DNA from: Endozoicomonas euniceicola
Lineage (GTDB): Bacteria; Pseudomonadota; Gammaproteobacteria; Pseudomonadales; Endozoicomonadaceae
Length of the DNA stretch: 64,000 bases
NCBI RefSeq assembly: GCF_025562755.1
Contig: NZ_CP103300.1
Coordinates: 496,001-560,000, forward strand
Direction of reading: 5' to 3'
In this document: in pieces, positions 56,910 to 64,000 of the stretch
Layout: each line of letters opens with the position of its first letter
Position numbering within the stretch: the stretch's first letter is position 1
Made by a program: the position numbers and the translations under genes
Notes under the pieces: generated by a model
Told to the model about the DNA's origin: nothing
The model's input: the letters and a program-made list of their open reading frames with translations, nothing else
Databases searched by the model: none

Positions 56910-58844
56910 TTAAAAATAATATTTCACATTAAAAGCAACATTGTCCCTGTCGTGTAGAGAGTTGGTTCGTTCAGAGCCAAAGAAAGTGGTATAGGCAAGA
57001 CCTGCTTCTATTGTATTCATGTACAGACCATTTAAAGCCATGGTTACCGCCTTGCGACCTTCCAGAAAGTTGCCGGTCAGTCTGGAATTACCGTGGACAT
57101 CGTGCCTGAAGGTTATTACCGGATTCAGGTTGATACCAGCCATTACATCATTTAACTCGCCGGAAAGCACAGCGGTATAACCCCAGCTGAATTTATCGAG
57201 GCGATCACTGGCTAAGGGATTCTCGTCTTTAAATGCTTCTCCCCATGGGCCTGAAGCTGTCGATACATAGTTGTCATAATCATCCAGCCCCTGAATCAAC
57301 TCAAAGGCAGGTTCGAGAATACCGTATAAGCCATCAAGTCCAACCAAGGGGCCGAAGTTACGAATGAACACCAGAGAGCCTGTCCAGAGTTTAACTTCCT
57401 CATAATTCTTATAGGGATCACTGTTCAGGCAGTACTGTTTTTTTGAATCAGCCGGGGAGATATCGTCAAAACATCCCTGCGCCGGGTTCTGAACCGAATC
57501 CAGAATACCGCGCAAATTGCCCTCAATGCCATTAATCAGATTGTTGGGGTGATCAATCCACATGGGAGTATCAGGGCGATAAGCCAGTTCCCCACTAATG
57601 GATGTACCTCCTAAAGCGGTATTGAAGCTGATGCCATACATATGGATGTCTTCCGGATAGACACGTGTAGCAATGACGCTGTTCGAAAGCACATGCAAAC
57701 CTGCCAATGTACTTCCGAGAGTTGATGTAGGATCGAGCCCGGCACGCTGAACGGCAGTCAAAGCCTTCAAGCCAGCGTTTTCAGAAAGCTCAGCCTCAAT
57801 AAAAGGATTATGTGAGTTATATTTAACAAAATAAAAACCAAATTCTGTATCATTCATCTCCTCAGCAAAGTACTTGAAGTTCAAGCCCCATTGACCATCG
57901 TCATCTGCATCTTTTGAAGCCGAAGTATCCGCGACAACCAGATAGTCTCCATGAGTATTTATTCCTATGGCATCACCATAAGCGTCAAGAGCAGGCTTAA
58001 CAGCATCAGGAATCTGGTTATACCCCTTCGTCCCACCATCAGTGAACAGATCATTGGTACTGAAAAAAGTCCCCCGTCCCGGAGTTACCGAGCTCTCCCA
58101 CTCAAACTGGTAATAGGCGGCCATGGACAGGTTATCAGTCACTCCCAGCCGGAAAGACAGGGCATGTTGCGGAATCAGCAGGTCTTTCACTTCCGACCCT
58201 GGCAAGGCAAAGGAAGCGCCATCCATTGCATTAACGGTATTAATGCCATCACGATAAAAAATCCCTTCTCCCCAGTTGATCACCTGTTTACCAAAACGTA
58301 CATCCAGAGGCATATCCCCCATATCCCAGGCACCGTAAATATAGGCATCCTGAATTTTGGCATCATGTCCCTGCCCGTCCAGCACATCGTTTGACCAGTC
58401 ATCAGCGTAGGGATAGGTATTGGTCTGATCGGGCGAGCGCCCCCGGTTGGCATCTGACCAGTGGTTGTGACGGTCCATCATGTGAGTGTCGTAAAAGGCG
58501 GTGCCACGGATAAACAAACCATACTGATCTTCCCAGTCCACTTCCAGGTCAGCGGAGATTCTGAACACCTGCGACACTACCCCGGTATCATAGGCCCGGT
58601 TGCCATCGTTAGTGTTGACATCATCATGGTTGGGGGTTGAGCTGCCTTTGTAATGTTTCATATCCTGTCCCTGTACCCGCCACAGGGTTCCATAGGACAA
58701 AGTGGTATCCAGAGCACCGGCCATGGAGCCAGAATCATCGGAAAATTCAAGGGAATAAGAAGGAAAGGCGAATAACAATCCAGCTAGCGAAAAGCCAGCC
58801 TGAACCGGGGCTATGCGCAAAGCCGGTGAGCGTTCGGGCATCAT
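56910..58844 (-). CDS. DUF1302 family outer-membrane protein
   Basis: A 644-aa protein predicted to be an outer-membrane beta-barrel. The N-terminal signal peptide is MMPERSPALRIAPVQAGFSLAGLLFAF; alternating beta segments follow, such as DVRFGKQVINWGEGIFYRDGIN (the strongest family stretch, about 190-210) and RLGVTDNLSMAAYYQFEWES. It ends in an aromatic-terminated strand (VAFNVKYYF), the recognition signal of the Bam machinery. First gene of the four-gene cluster and probably its outer-membrane component. No promoter could be picked out in the 180 bp between it and pepN. Confidence 0.92.
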   Translation of the reverse strand: MMPERSPALRIAPVQAGFSLAGLLFAFPSYSLEFSDDSGSMAGALDTTLSYGTLWRVQGQDMKHYKGSSTPNHDDVNTNDGNRAYDTGVVSQVFRISADLEVDWEDQYGLFIRGTAFYDTHMMDRHNHWSDANRGRSPDQTNTYPYADDWSNDVLDGQGHDAKIQDAYIYGAWDMGDMPLDVRFGKQVINWGEGIFYRDGINTVNAMDGASFALPGSEVKDLLIPQHALSFRLGVTDNLSMAAYYQFEWESSVTPGRGTFFSTNDLFTDGGTKGYNQIPDAVKPALDAYGDAIGINTHGDYLVVADTSASKDADDDGQWGLNFKYFAEEMNDTEFGFYFVKYNSHNPFIEAELSENAGLKALTAVQRAGLDPTSTLGSTLAGLHVLSNSVIATRVYPEDIHMYGISFNTALGGTSISGELAYRPDTPMWIDHPNNLINGIEGNLRGILDSVQNPAQGCFDDISPADSKKQYCLNSDPYKNYEEVKLWTGSLVFIRNFGPLVGLDGLYGILEPAFELIQGLDDYDNYVSTASGPWGEAFKDENPLASDRLDKFSWGYTAVLSGELNDVMAGINLNPVITFRHDVHGNSRLTGNFLEGRKAVTMALNGLYMNTIEAGLAYTTFFGSERTNSLHDRDNVAFNVKYYF

Positions 58845-59025
58845 AATATGCTGACTCCCTGTCGTGTGTATTTGTTTTTATTATCAGGTGTTGGACAGCT
58901 ATCTCTTTTGTTTACAGCTACATCACATCCCGAGTCAGGCGGTACGGAGAAAAATCCTTTAACTCCGTACCAACCACAGAGTCCAATATTTACTCAGCAA
59001 ATGCAAGTAGCTGACAAACAGCCAC

Positions 59026-61668
59026 TTACAGGCTCTTGTTCACCACCTCATACACATCAGTGGAAAGGTCATGCACCGCCTTGATCCGCTGCAGGGCTTT
59101 TTTCATTAAGCCACTGGCCACCGGTTCAAATTTCTTCCAGCGCGTCAAAGGCATCATGACACGGGAAGCCACCTGGGGATTCTGTTTATCCAGCTCTATC
59201 ACCCGGTCGGCAAGAAATTCATAACCAGCGCCACCAGTCGTATGGAACCGGGCCATATTGCCAGTAAAGCCACCAATCAGCGAACGCAGCTTGTTGGGAC
59301 TGGTTGGGTCAAAACTGTCATGCTGCATCAACGCCTGAACCTTTTCTACGGTTCCCAGTTCGGCACTGCCTGACTGCACCGCAAACCAGCCGTCCATGAC
59401 ATTGGCGTCGTCTTTATAACGGTCATAAAAATCGGTCAACACCTGTTCAACCAGGTGTTCATCACGATGACGTGCATCCACAATACAACCCAGGGCAGCC
59501 CGCCGGTCTGTCATATTAGAGGCACCGTTATACTGCGCTGCCATCCGTTGTAAGCTTTCCGCATCATCCAACGCAGCCAGATAACCGAGGCAGACATTCT
59601 TCAGAGTTCGTTCCGCAATATCAGCAGCTTCGGGGCAATAGTCCCGTTCGTGGCTCAACTGGTTATACAACGCCAGCAATGCCGCTGAGTGCGTTTCAGC
59701 AATAGCCTGCTTCACCTTTTTGCGGGCAGCGACAATCGCCAGAGGCTTAATCACCTCAGCCTGCTCTGCCAGACTGGCTTCAGTAGGCAGGCAGAGCATT
59801 TCTGCCTTCACAGCATGTTCCAGTTTCGGATCCGCAATCAAGACACCGAAGGCATCCAGCAGCTGCGAGTCAACGGCCTGCTCCGCTTGCTCATCAAACC
59901 GTTCAACCAGCTGTTCAATCGCCATAACCCCCAGGCGCTGGCAGGCATCCCACCGGTTAAAACTGTCAGTGTCGTGTTTCATCAGGAACACCAGGTCGTC
60001 TTTGCTGTAGTCATAGCGAACACGTACCGGTGCCGAGAAGTTACGCAGCAGTGACGGCAGAGGCTTACTCTTGCAACCTTTGAAAACAAAGGTTTCTTCT
60101 GACTGTTTAATGGACAGAACCTGCTCTTTGTCGCCTTCTGCATTCAGTGGCAACAGCTGACCCTGTTCATCCAGCAGTGCCAGACCCAGGGGAATATGGA
60201 ACGGTTTCTTGTGTTCCTGTCCCGGCGTCGCAGGACAACTCTGGGCGATGGTCAGATGATAATCCCCCGTCTCCGCCTCATAACGGTCTGTCACGGTAAC
60301 CACTGGCGTACCGGACTGGCTGTACCAGTTCCGGAACTGGGTCAGGTCAACACCGGAAGCGTCTTCCATGGCTTTAACAAAGTCTTCACAGGTAGCCGCT
60401 TCGCCATCGTGACGATCAAAGTACAGGTCGGTGCCTTTGCGGAACTTATCCGCTCCAAGCAGGGTATGAATCATCCGCACCACTTCACAGCCTTTTTCAT
60501 AAACCGTCAGGGTGTAGAAGTTGGAAATCTCAATAAACGACTCTGGACGAATCGGGTGTGCCATAGGCCCGGCATCTTCCGCAAACTGGGCAGTACGCAG
60601 CACAGAAGCATCCTGAATCCGCTTTACGCCACGGGAGTTCATGTCAGCAGAGAACTCCGCGTCACGGAACACCGTAAAGCCTTCTTTCAAACTCAGCTGG
60701 AACCAGTCCCGACAGGTCACCCGGTTACCGGACCAGTTATGGAAATATTCATGGGCGACAATGGCTTCAATCTTCTGGTATGTGGCATCGGTGGCGGTTT
60801 CCGGGCTTGCCAGTACGCACGACGAATTGAAGATATTCAGCCCCTTGTTTTCCATGGCACCCATATTAAAGTGATCCACGGCCACGATCATAAAGATATC
60901 CAGATCGTATTCACGACCATAGACGTCTTCATCCCATTTCATGGACTTTTTCAGGGAGATCATGGCGTGATCGCACTTATGAATATTGTGGGACTCGGTG
61001 AAGAGTCGCAGTGTCACTTCCCTGCCATTCATGGTGGTGAAATGGTCTTCAACATACTCCAGATCACCCGCCACCAGCGCAAACAGATAGCTCGGCTTTT
61101 TAAACGGGTCTTCCCAGGTGACATAATGACGGTCGTTATCCAGCTCCCCCCGGTCAATCGCATTACCGTTTGCCAGCAGTACCGGATAACGCGCCTGACT
61201 GGCTATAACCTTGGTGGTAAACACCGACATAACATCAGGGCGATCCAGATAATAAGTAATCTTGCGGAAACCTTCGGCCTCGCACTGGGTACAGAACATA
61301 CCGTTGGATTTGTACAAACCTTCCAGCGACGTATTTTCCTGAGGACGAATACGGGTCACTATCTGCAACTGAAAACGTGGCTGTTCAACAGGCAGTGTCA
61401 GGCTGCCTTTTACCAGCTGGTACCGATCGTTTTCCAGCTCCTCTCCATCCCTGTGCAGGCTGACCAGATCCAGATCTTCACCATGAAGCGTCAACGCAGG
61501 CAAAGCTTCGCCACAGTTAACAGCCTCATTCAGGCGCATCTGTAAAACCGCAGTGACCAGAGTGTGATCCTCATGCAGGTCAAAGGTCAGATGGGTGGTA
61601 TCAATCCAGTAATCAGGTGCCTGATAATCTTTCAAATAAATAGTACTGGGTTGTGCGTCTTTCATCAT
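59026..61668 (-). CDS. pepN: Aminopeptidase N (M1 family)
   Basis: An 880-aa cytoplasmic zinc metallopeptidase removing N-terminal residues from peptides (E. coli PepN is 870). The exopeptidase motif GAMEN (FNMGAMENKG, about 265) and the zinc site HEYFHNWSGNRVT followed by the third ligand in LKEGFTVFRD (HEXXH-x18-E, about 305-330) are complete. The C-terminal helical domain is full length. Two adjacent ATGs stand at the start; AGGAG lies 4 nt before the first and 7 nt before the second, so the second (complement 61665) may be used. It is the last gene of an operon with the yeaC-like and DUF2797 genes, 21 bp after the latter. Confidence 0.97.
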   Translation of the reverse strand: MMKDAQPSTIYLKDYQAPDYWIDTTHLTFDLHEDHTLVTAVLQMRLNEAVNCGEALPALTLHGEDLDLVSLHRDGEELENDRYQLVKGSLTLPVEQPRFQLQIVTRIRPQENTSLEGLYKSNGMFCTQCEAEGFRKITYYLDRPDVMSVFTTKVIASQARYPVLLANGNAIDRGELDNDRHYVTWEDPFKKPSYLFALVAGDLEYVEDHFTTMNGREVTLRLFTESHNIHKCDHAMISLKKSMKWDEDVYGREYDLDIFMIVAVDHFNMGAMENKGLNIFNSSCVLASPETATDATYQKIEAIVAHEYFHNWSGNRVTCRDWFQLSLKEGFTVFRDAEFSADMNSRGVKRIQDASVLRTAQFAEDAGPMAHPIRPESFIEISNFYTLTVYEKGCEVVRMIHTLLGADKFRKGTDLYFDRHDGEAATCEDFVKAMEDASGVDLTQFRNWYSQSGTPVVTVTDRYEAETGDYHLTIAQSCPATPGQEHKKPFHIPLGLALLDEQGQLLPLNAEGDKEQVLSIKQSEETFVFKGCKSKPLPSLLRNFSAPVRVRYDYSKDDLVFLMKHDTDSFNRWDACQRLGVMAIEQLVERFDEQAEQAVDSQLLDAFGVLIADPKLEHAVKAEMLCLPTEASLAEQAEVIKPLAIVAARKKVKQAIAETHSAALLALYNQLSHERDYCPEAADIAERTLKNVCLGYLAALDDAESLQRMAAQYNGASNMTDRRAALGCIVDARHRDEHLVEQVLTDFYDRYKDDANVMDGWFAVQSGSAELGTVEKVQALMQHDSFDPTSPNKLRSLIGGFTGNMARFHTTGGAGYEFLADRVIELDKQNPQVASRVMMPLTRWKKFEPVASGLMKKALQRIKAVHDLSTDVYEVVNKSL

Positions 61669-61689
61669 TTACTCCTGATTTATGGTGTT

Positions 61690-62568
61690 TTATGCGCAAT
61701 GCGTGAAACTGACCTTATACGACGTATGCTTGCGGATATTCAACACACCGGTATCCAGTATCAGGTACTGCCCTTTAATACCCTGTAACACACCTTCTAT
61801 TGTGGGTGTCTTATCAAACGACAGTGAGCTGATTTTTGAGGGGTAGTGCTCAACCGGGTAGAGAATATCAATCATCGTTGGGGCTGCAACCGGCTGAATC
61901 GCCTGAATGCCAAACTGTTCCTGCAAAGCGGTGATGCGGGAACGGTTCATATCCATCAGTTCCCGGGCAGAGGTCGCCAGATCCAGAGGTTCGGCAGAGC
62001 CTTTCAACATGGTTCGCCAGTTAGTACGGTCGGCAACAAACTCCTTGAACAGACTTTCCAGCAAACCAGACTGTTGACGGGTAGCCACCCGCATAAACGC
62101 CATGGCCTGGGTGGCTCCCTGGTCAATCCAGCGGGTTGGCATCTGCGATGCCCGGGTAATGCCCACTTTCAGGCCGGAAGAGTTTGCCAGATAGACCACA
62201 TGGTCAGTCATACAGAACTGCTCCCCCCACCGGGCATCCCGACAGGTTCCCTGATGATAATGGCACTTTTCCGGACTCATAATGCAGATATCGCACTGGG
62301 GCAGTTTTTTAAAACAGGGATAACAGTAACCCTGACTGAAACTCTTTTTCGTTTTGCGACCACAGTGACAGCAGTTGATCTCACCCTGATAGTCCAGAAC
62401 AATTTTGCGGCCAATCAGGTCGTTCATCGTGATCAGATCATCACCAACCGGCAACTGATAAACGACAGTTCCCTGCAATTCAGACACCATTTTCCGAAGG
62501 TTTCCGGCCATTGCCTGATTTGTCTCTATTACTTTCTCTGCCACTATCGGGCTCTCTCTTAAATCCAT
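61690..62568 (-). CDS. DUF2797 zinc-ribbon protein
   Basis: A 292-aa protein of the DUF2797 family. The cysteine cluster CCHCGRKTKKSF, CYPCFKKLPQCDIC and CHYHQGTCRD (about 65-110) looks like a structural zinc site, followed by VKVGITRASQMPTRWIDQGA, a GIY-YIG-like stretch. Its function is unknown; it commonly neighbours pepN in gammaproteobacteria. The start at complement 62566-62568 (MDLRESPIV) is the first ATG after the preceding gene's stop; a later ATG (MAGNLRKMV) is possible. The longer open frame upstream overlaps the neighbour and was not used. Confidence 0.85.
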   Translation of the reverse strand: MDLRESPIVAEKVIETNQAMAGNLRKMVSELQGTVVYQLPVGDDLITMNDLIGRKIVLDYQGEINCCHCGRKTKKSFSQGYCYPCFKKLPQCDICIMSPEKCHYHQGTCRDARWGEQFCMTDHVVYLANSSGLKVGITRASQMPTRWIDQGATQAMAFMRVATRQQSGLLESLFKEFVADRTNWRTMLKGSAEPLDLATSARELMDMNRSRITALQEQFGIQAIQPVAAPTMIDILYPVEHYPSKISSLSFDKTPTIEGVLQGIKGQYLILDTGVLNIRKHTSYKVSFTHCA

Positions 62569-62576
62569 AGAGCTGC

Positions 62577-62843
62577 TCAGGTATCCCTGAATCGCAGGAT
62601 ACTGGCAGGCTCGTCCTCTGCTTGCGCCGGTGCCTGACGGCTTTTGCAACTGACCGGCATATAACCAGTACGCTGCTCTTCGGGCAGATGCTCAAACTCC
62701 CAGGCAATCAATGCCTGAAGGCTGGCCTCGCGTTCCTGTTCGGACAGCCTTCTGCCATCAGGCCAGCATCCTAACTCAACCGACTGCTTCAATACCTGAT
62801 AAAGATCAGGATTCATTATTTCAATAAAGTCCTTTAACCGCAT
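62577..62843 (-). CDS. YeaC-like DUF1315 protein
   Basis: An 88-aa protein matching the small DUF1315 family by IMNPDLYQVLKQSVELGCWPDGRRLSEQE followed by a helical segment. No function is established. It ends 8 bp before the DUF2797 start and so leads the operon DUF1315-DUF2797-pepN. The acidic C-terminus (QAEDEPASILRFRDT) is typical. It is divergent from the PLP-enzyme gene across 90 bp. Confidence 0.88.
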   Translation of the reverse strand: MRLKDFIEIMNPDLYQVLKQSVELGCWPDGRRLSEQEREASLQALIAWEFEHLPEEQRTGYMPVSCKSRQAPAQAEDEPASILRFRDT

Positions 62844-62933
62844 ATTGACCTCTTATTATTACCCTTGCCTTGTCAGAAAGACTGATTGATGCAAAGCTGA
62901 CTCTGTAATCATGGCAACCATCAAGGGGCTCCA

Positions 62934-64000
62934 ATGGCAACAAACCCTTCTGTTATGCAACGATCTGCTTTGCAAACTTCGTCTTTAAAAATACTGTCGC
63001 CGATTCGAAATTCAACCGAGTGCCAGGATGCACCCGAACTGGCAAAAGAACAGTTACTGCACTTTGGCATAAAGCCCGGCTCAGAGTACGGTCAGGCACT
63101 GCTGAAGGCAACCACTCATCTTTATCAAACCTTTGGTGAGCTCAATCAGGTTGAGGCGCTGAACAATACCCTCGACAGTTTGCCACAAACTGACCGCATC
63201 AGTTACTTCAACGCTAAAAAATTCCTCTGCTTCCAGCTGGCCAAGTTGATTGATACCCTGCAACCCAGCCTCAGAGCCAGCTATCAGGCTTTGAATATGG
63301 ATATCAGTAGCCGGGCCGTCAAAGGTGACTACCCGCTATTTGCCAATGTCGGCGCACTGTTTTCCGCCACCCCGGCCATTGTTCGCACCGCTACTTATTT
63401 ATACGCTTGTACCGAGTGGGTGGAAGACGCTTTTAAAGGCCTGGAAAGCTCTCACCCGATATACTCCCGCCTGCTGAACCCGACCTCTATTTCGCTGGCC
63501 AATACCATTGTCGCACTGGAAGCAGGGAAGTATGCCGCAGATTACATGGCGTGGAATTTCAACAGCGGCATGGCTGCCATTGATGGCCTGCTCGGCAACC
63601 AGTTGCGCCATGGCGATATTCTGCTGGCGTCCCGCAATGTCTATGGCGGCACTTTTCAGCTCATCAAGGATTTTTACGCACGAACTGACCGTCTGGATAT
63701 TCAGCTGGAATGGTTTGACGGTTACACCGGTGATGAATTTGCAGAGCGCATGGAAGCCGTTCGCCGCCAGCACCAGAAAGCGCTTAACGAGGGCAAGCGC
63801 CTGTTTGTTTATCTGGAATCACCCTGCAACCCACACGGTTATGTGCTGGATGTTCCGGAAATATGCCGTATCAGCCACCAGCATAATCACCTGGTTATGC
63901 TCGATTCAACACTGGCAACACCGTTCCTGAGCCGCCCCCTGCGCCATCCGGACAAAACCTGTCGTCCGGACTGGGTCATTCACAGCTATACCAAGGACAT
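62934..64000 (+). CDS. PLP-dependent Cys/Met-metabolism enzyme (partial, runs off window)
   Basis: The first ~355 residues of a trans-sulfuration-type PLP enzyme. The start ATG has an AAGGGG ribosome site 5 nt upstream, giving MATNPSVMQRSALQ. Family features include WNFNSGMAAIDGLLGNQLRHGD (cofactor-phosphate region), ESPCNPHGYVLDVPEICRIS, VMLDSTLATPFLSRPLRHP (aspartate that pairs with the PLP nitrogen) and the final residues HSYTKD, directly before the expected Schiff-base lysine, which lies outside. The N-terminal ~120 residues are longer and more helical than in MetB/MetC, so the exact reaction (lyase or synthase) is undecided. Confidence 0.85.
   Translation, partial: MATNPSVMQRSALQTSSLKILSPIRNSTECQDAPELAKEQLLHFGIKPGSEYGQALLKATTHLYQTFGELNQVEALNNTLDSLPQTDRISYFNAKKFLCFQLAKLIDTLQPSLRASYQALNMDISSRAVKGDYPLFANVGALFSATPAIVRTATYLYACTEWVEDAFKGLESSHPIYSRLLNPTSISLANTIVALEAGKYAADYMAWNFNSGMAAIDGLLGNQLRHGDILLASRNVYGGTFQLIKDFYARTDRLDIQLEWFDGYTGDEFAERMEAVRRQHQKALNEGKRLFVYLESPCNPHGYVLDVPEICRISHQHNHLVMLDSTLATPFLSRPLRHPDKTCRPDWVIHSYTKD

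Noticed and set aside
60196..61545. 449-codon plus-strand frame over pepN.
   Set aside because: It is antisense to a gene with complete M1 peptidase motifs and has no domain of its own.

Overview
The window looks like a chromosome segment of a host-associated marine gammaproteobacterium, most probably Endozoicomonas or a close relative. This is an inference from gene content. Ordinary gammaproteobacterial housekeeping genes (rlmKL, rmf, pyrD, ccmAB, a large NAD-glutamate dehydrogenase, pepN) sit next to very large eukaryote-like ankyrin proteins and many IS elements. No rRNA, tRNA or CRISPR was seen.

Region 1 (1-27954) is the accessory part: a tandem array of six paralogous genes, all on the minus strand. 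Each encodes a protein with a Sec-type signal peptide, a long unique N-terminal region, a RING-H2 zinc finger and 34-residue ankyrin repeats (19, 14, 14, 11, 14 and 8 repeats from left to right). Four gene-to-gene junctions carry a decayed internal piece of rlmKL, whose intact copy lies just right of the array. This suggests the array grew leftwards by tandem duplications that caught part of rlmKL. Copies 1, 2 and 4 carry an IS1182-like element at the same point at the 3' end of the gene, so their last residues come from the IS terminal repeat. One of these IS copies is itself interrupted by an IS4-family element with 8-bp target duplications.

Region 2 (27955-39410) is mixed: rlmKL, rmf (ribosome hibernation) and pyrD, which converges on rmf through a strong shared terminator. 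Then come an unrecognised 1269-residue protein with two hydrophobic blocks and coiled-coil flanks, two exported proteins of unknown function, and a ccmA-ccmB pair without the rest of the cytochrome c maturation operon.

Region 3 (39584-52080) holds the large NAD-dependent glutamate dehydrogenase and, divergent from it, a moxR-DUF58-DUF4381-batA-batB/C-batD operon. These genes encode an AAA+ ATPase with envelope von Willebrand factor A proteins, a system usually tied to envelope or stress functions. The operon ends at a terminator shared with region 4.

Region 4 (52101-64000) contains a four-gene envelope cluster (DUF1302 outer-membrane protein, DUF1329 protein, YCF48-type beta-propeller, RND/MMPL transporter), a yeaC-like/DUF2797/pepN operon, and the 5' part of a PLP-dependent Cys/Met-metabolism enzyme cut by the window edge.

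The most unusual content is the RING-ankyrin array. Its proteins have the layout of host-targeted ubiquitin ligases, with repeat number and repeat order reshuffled between neighbouring copies.
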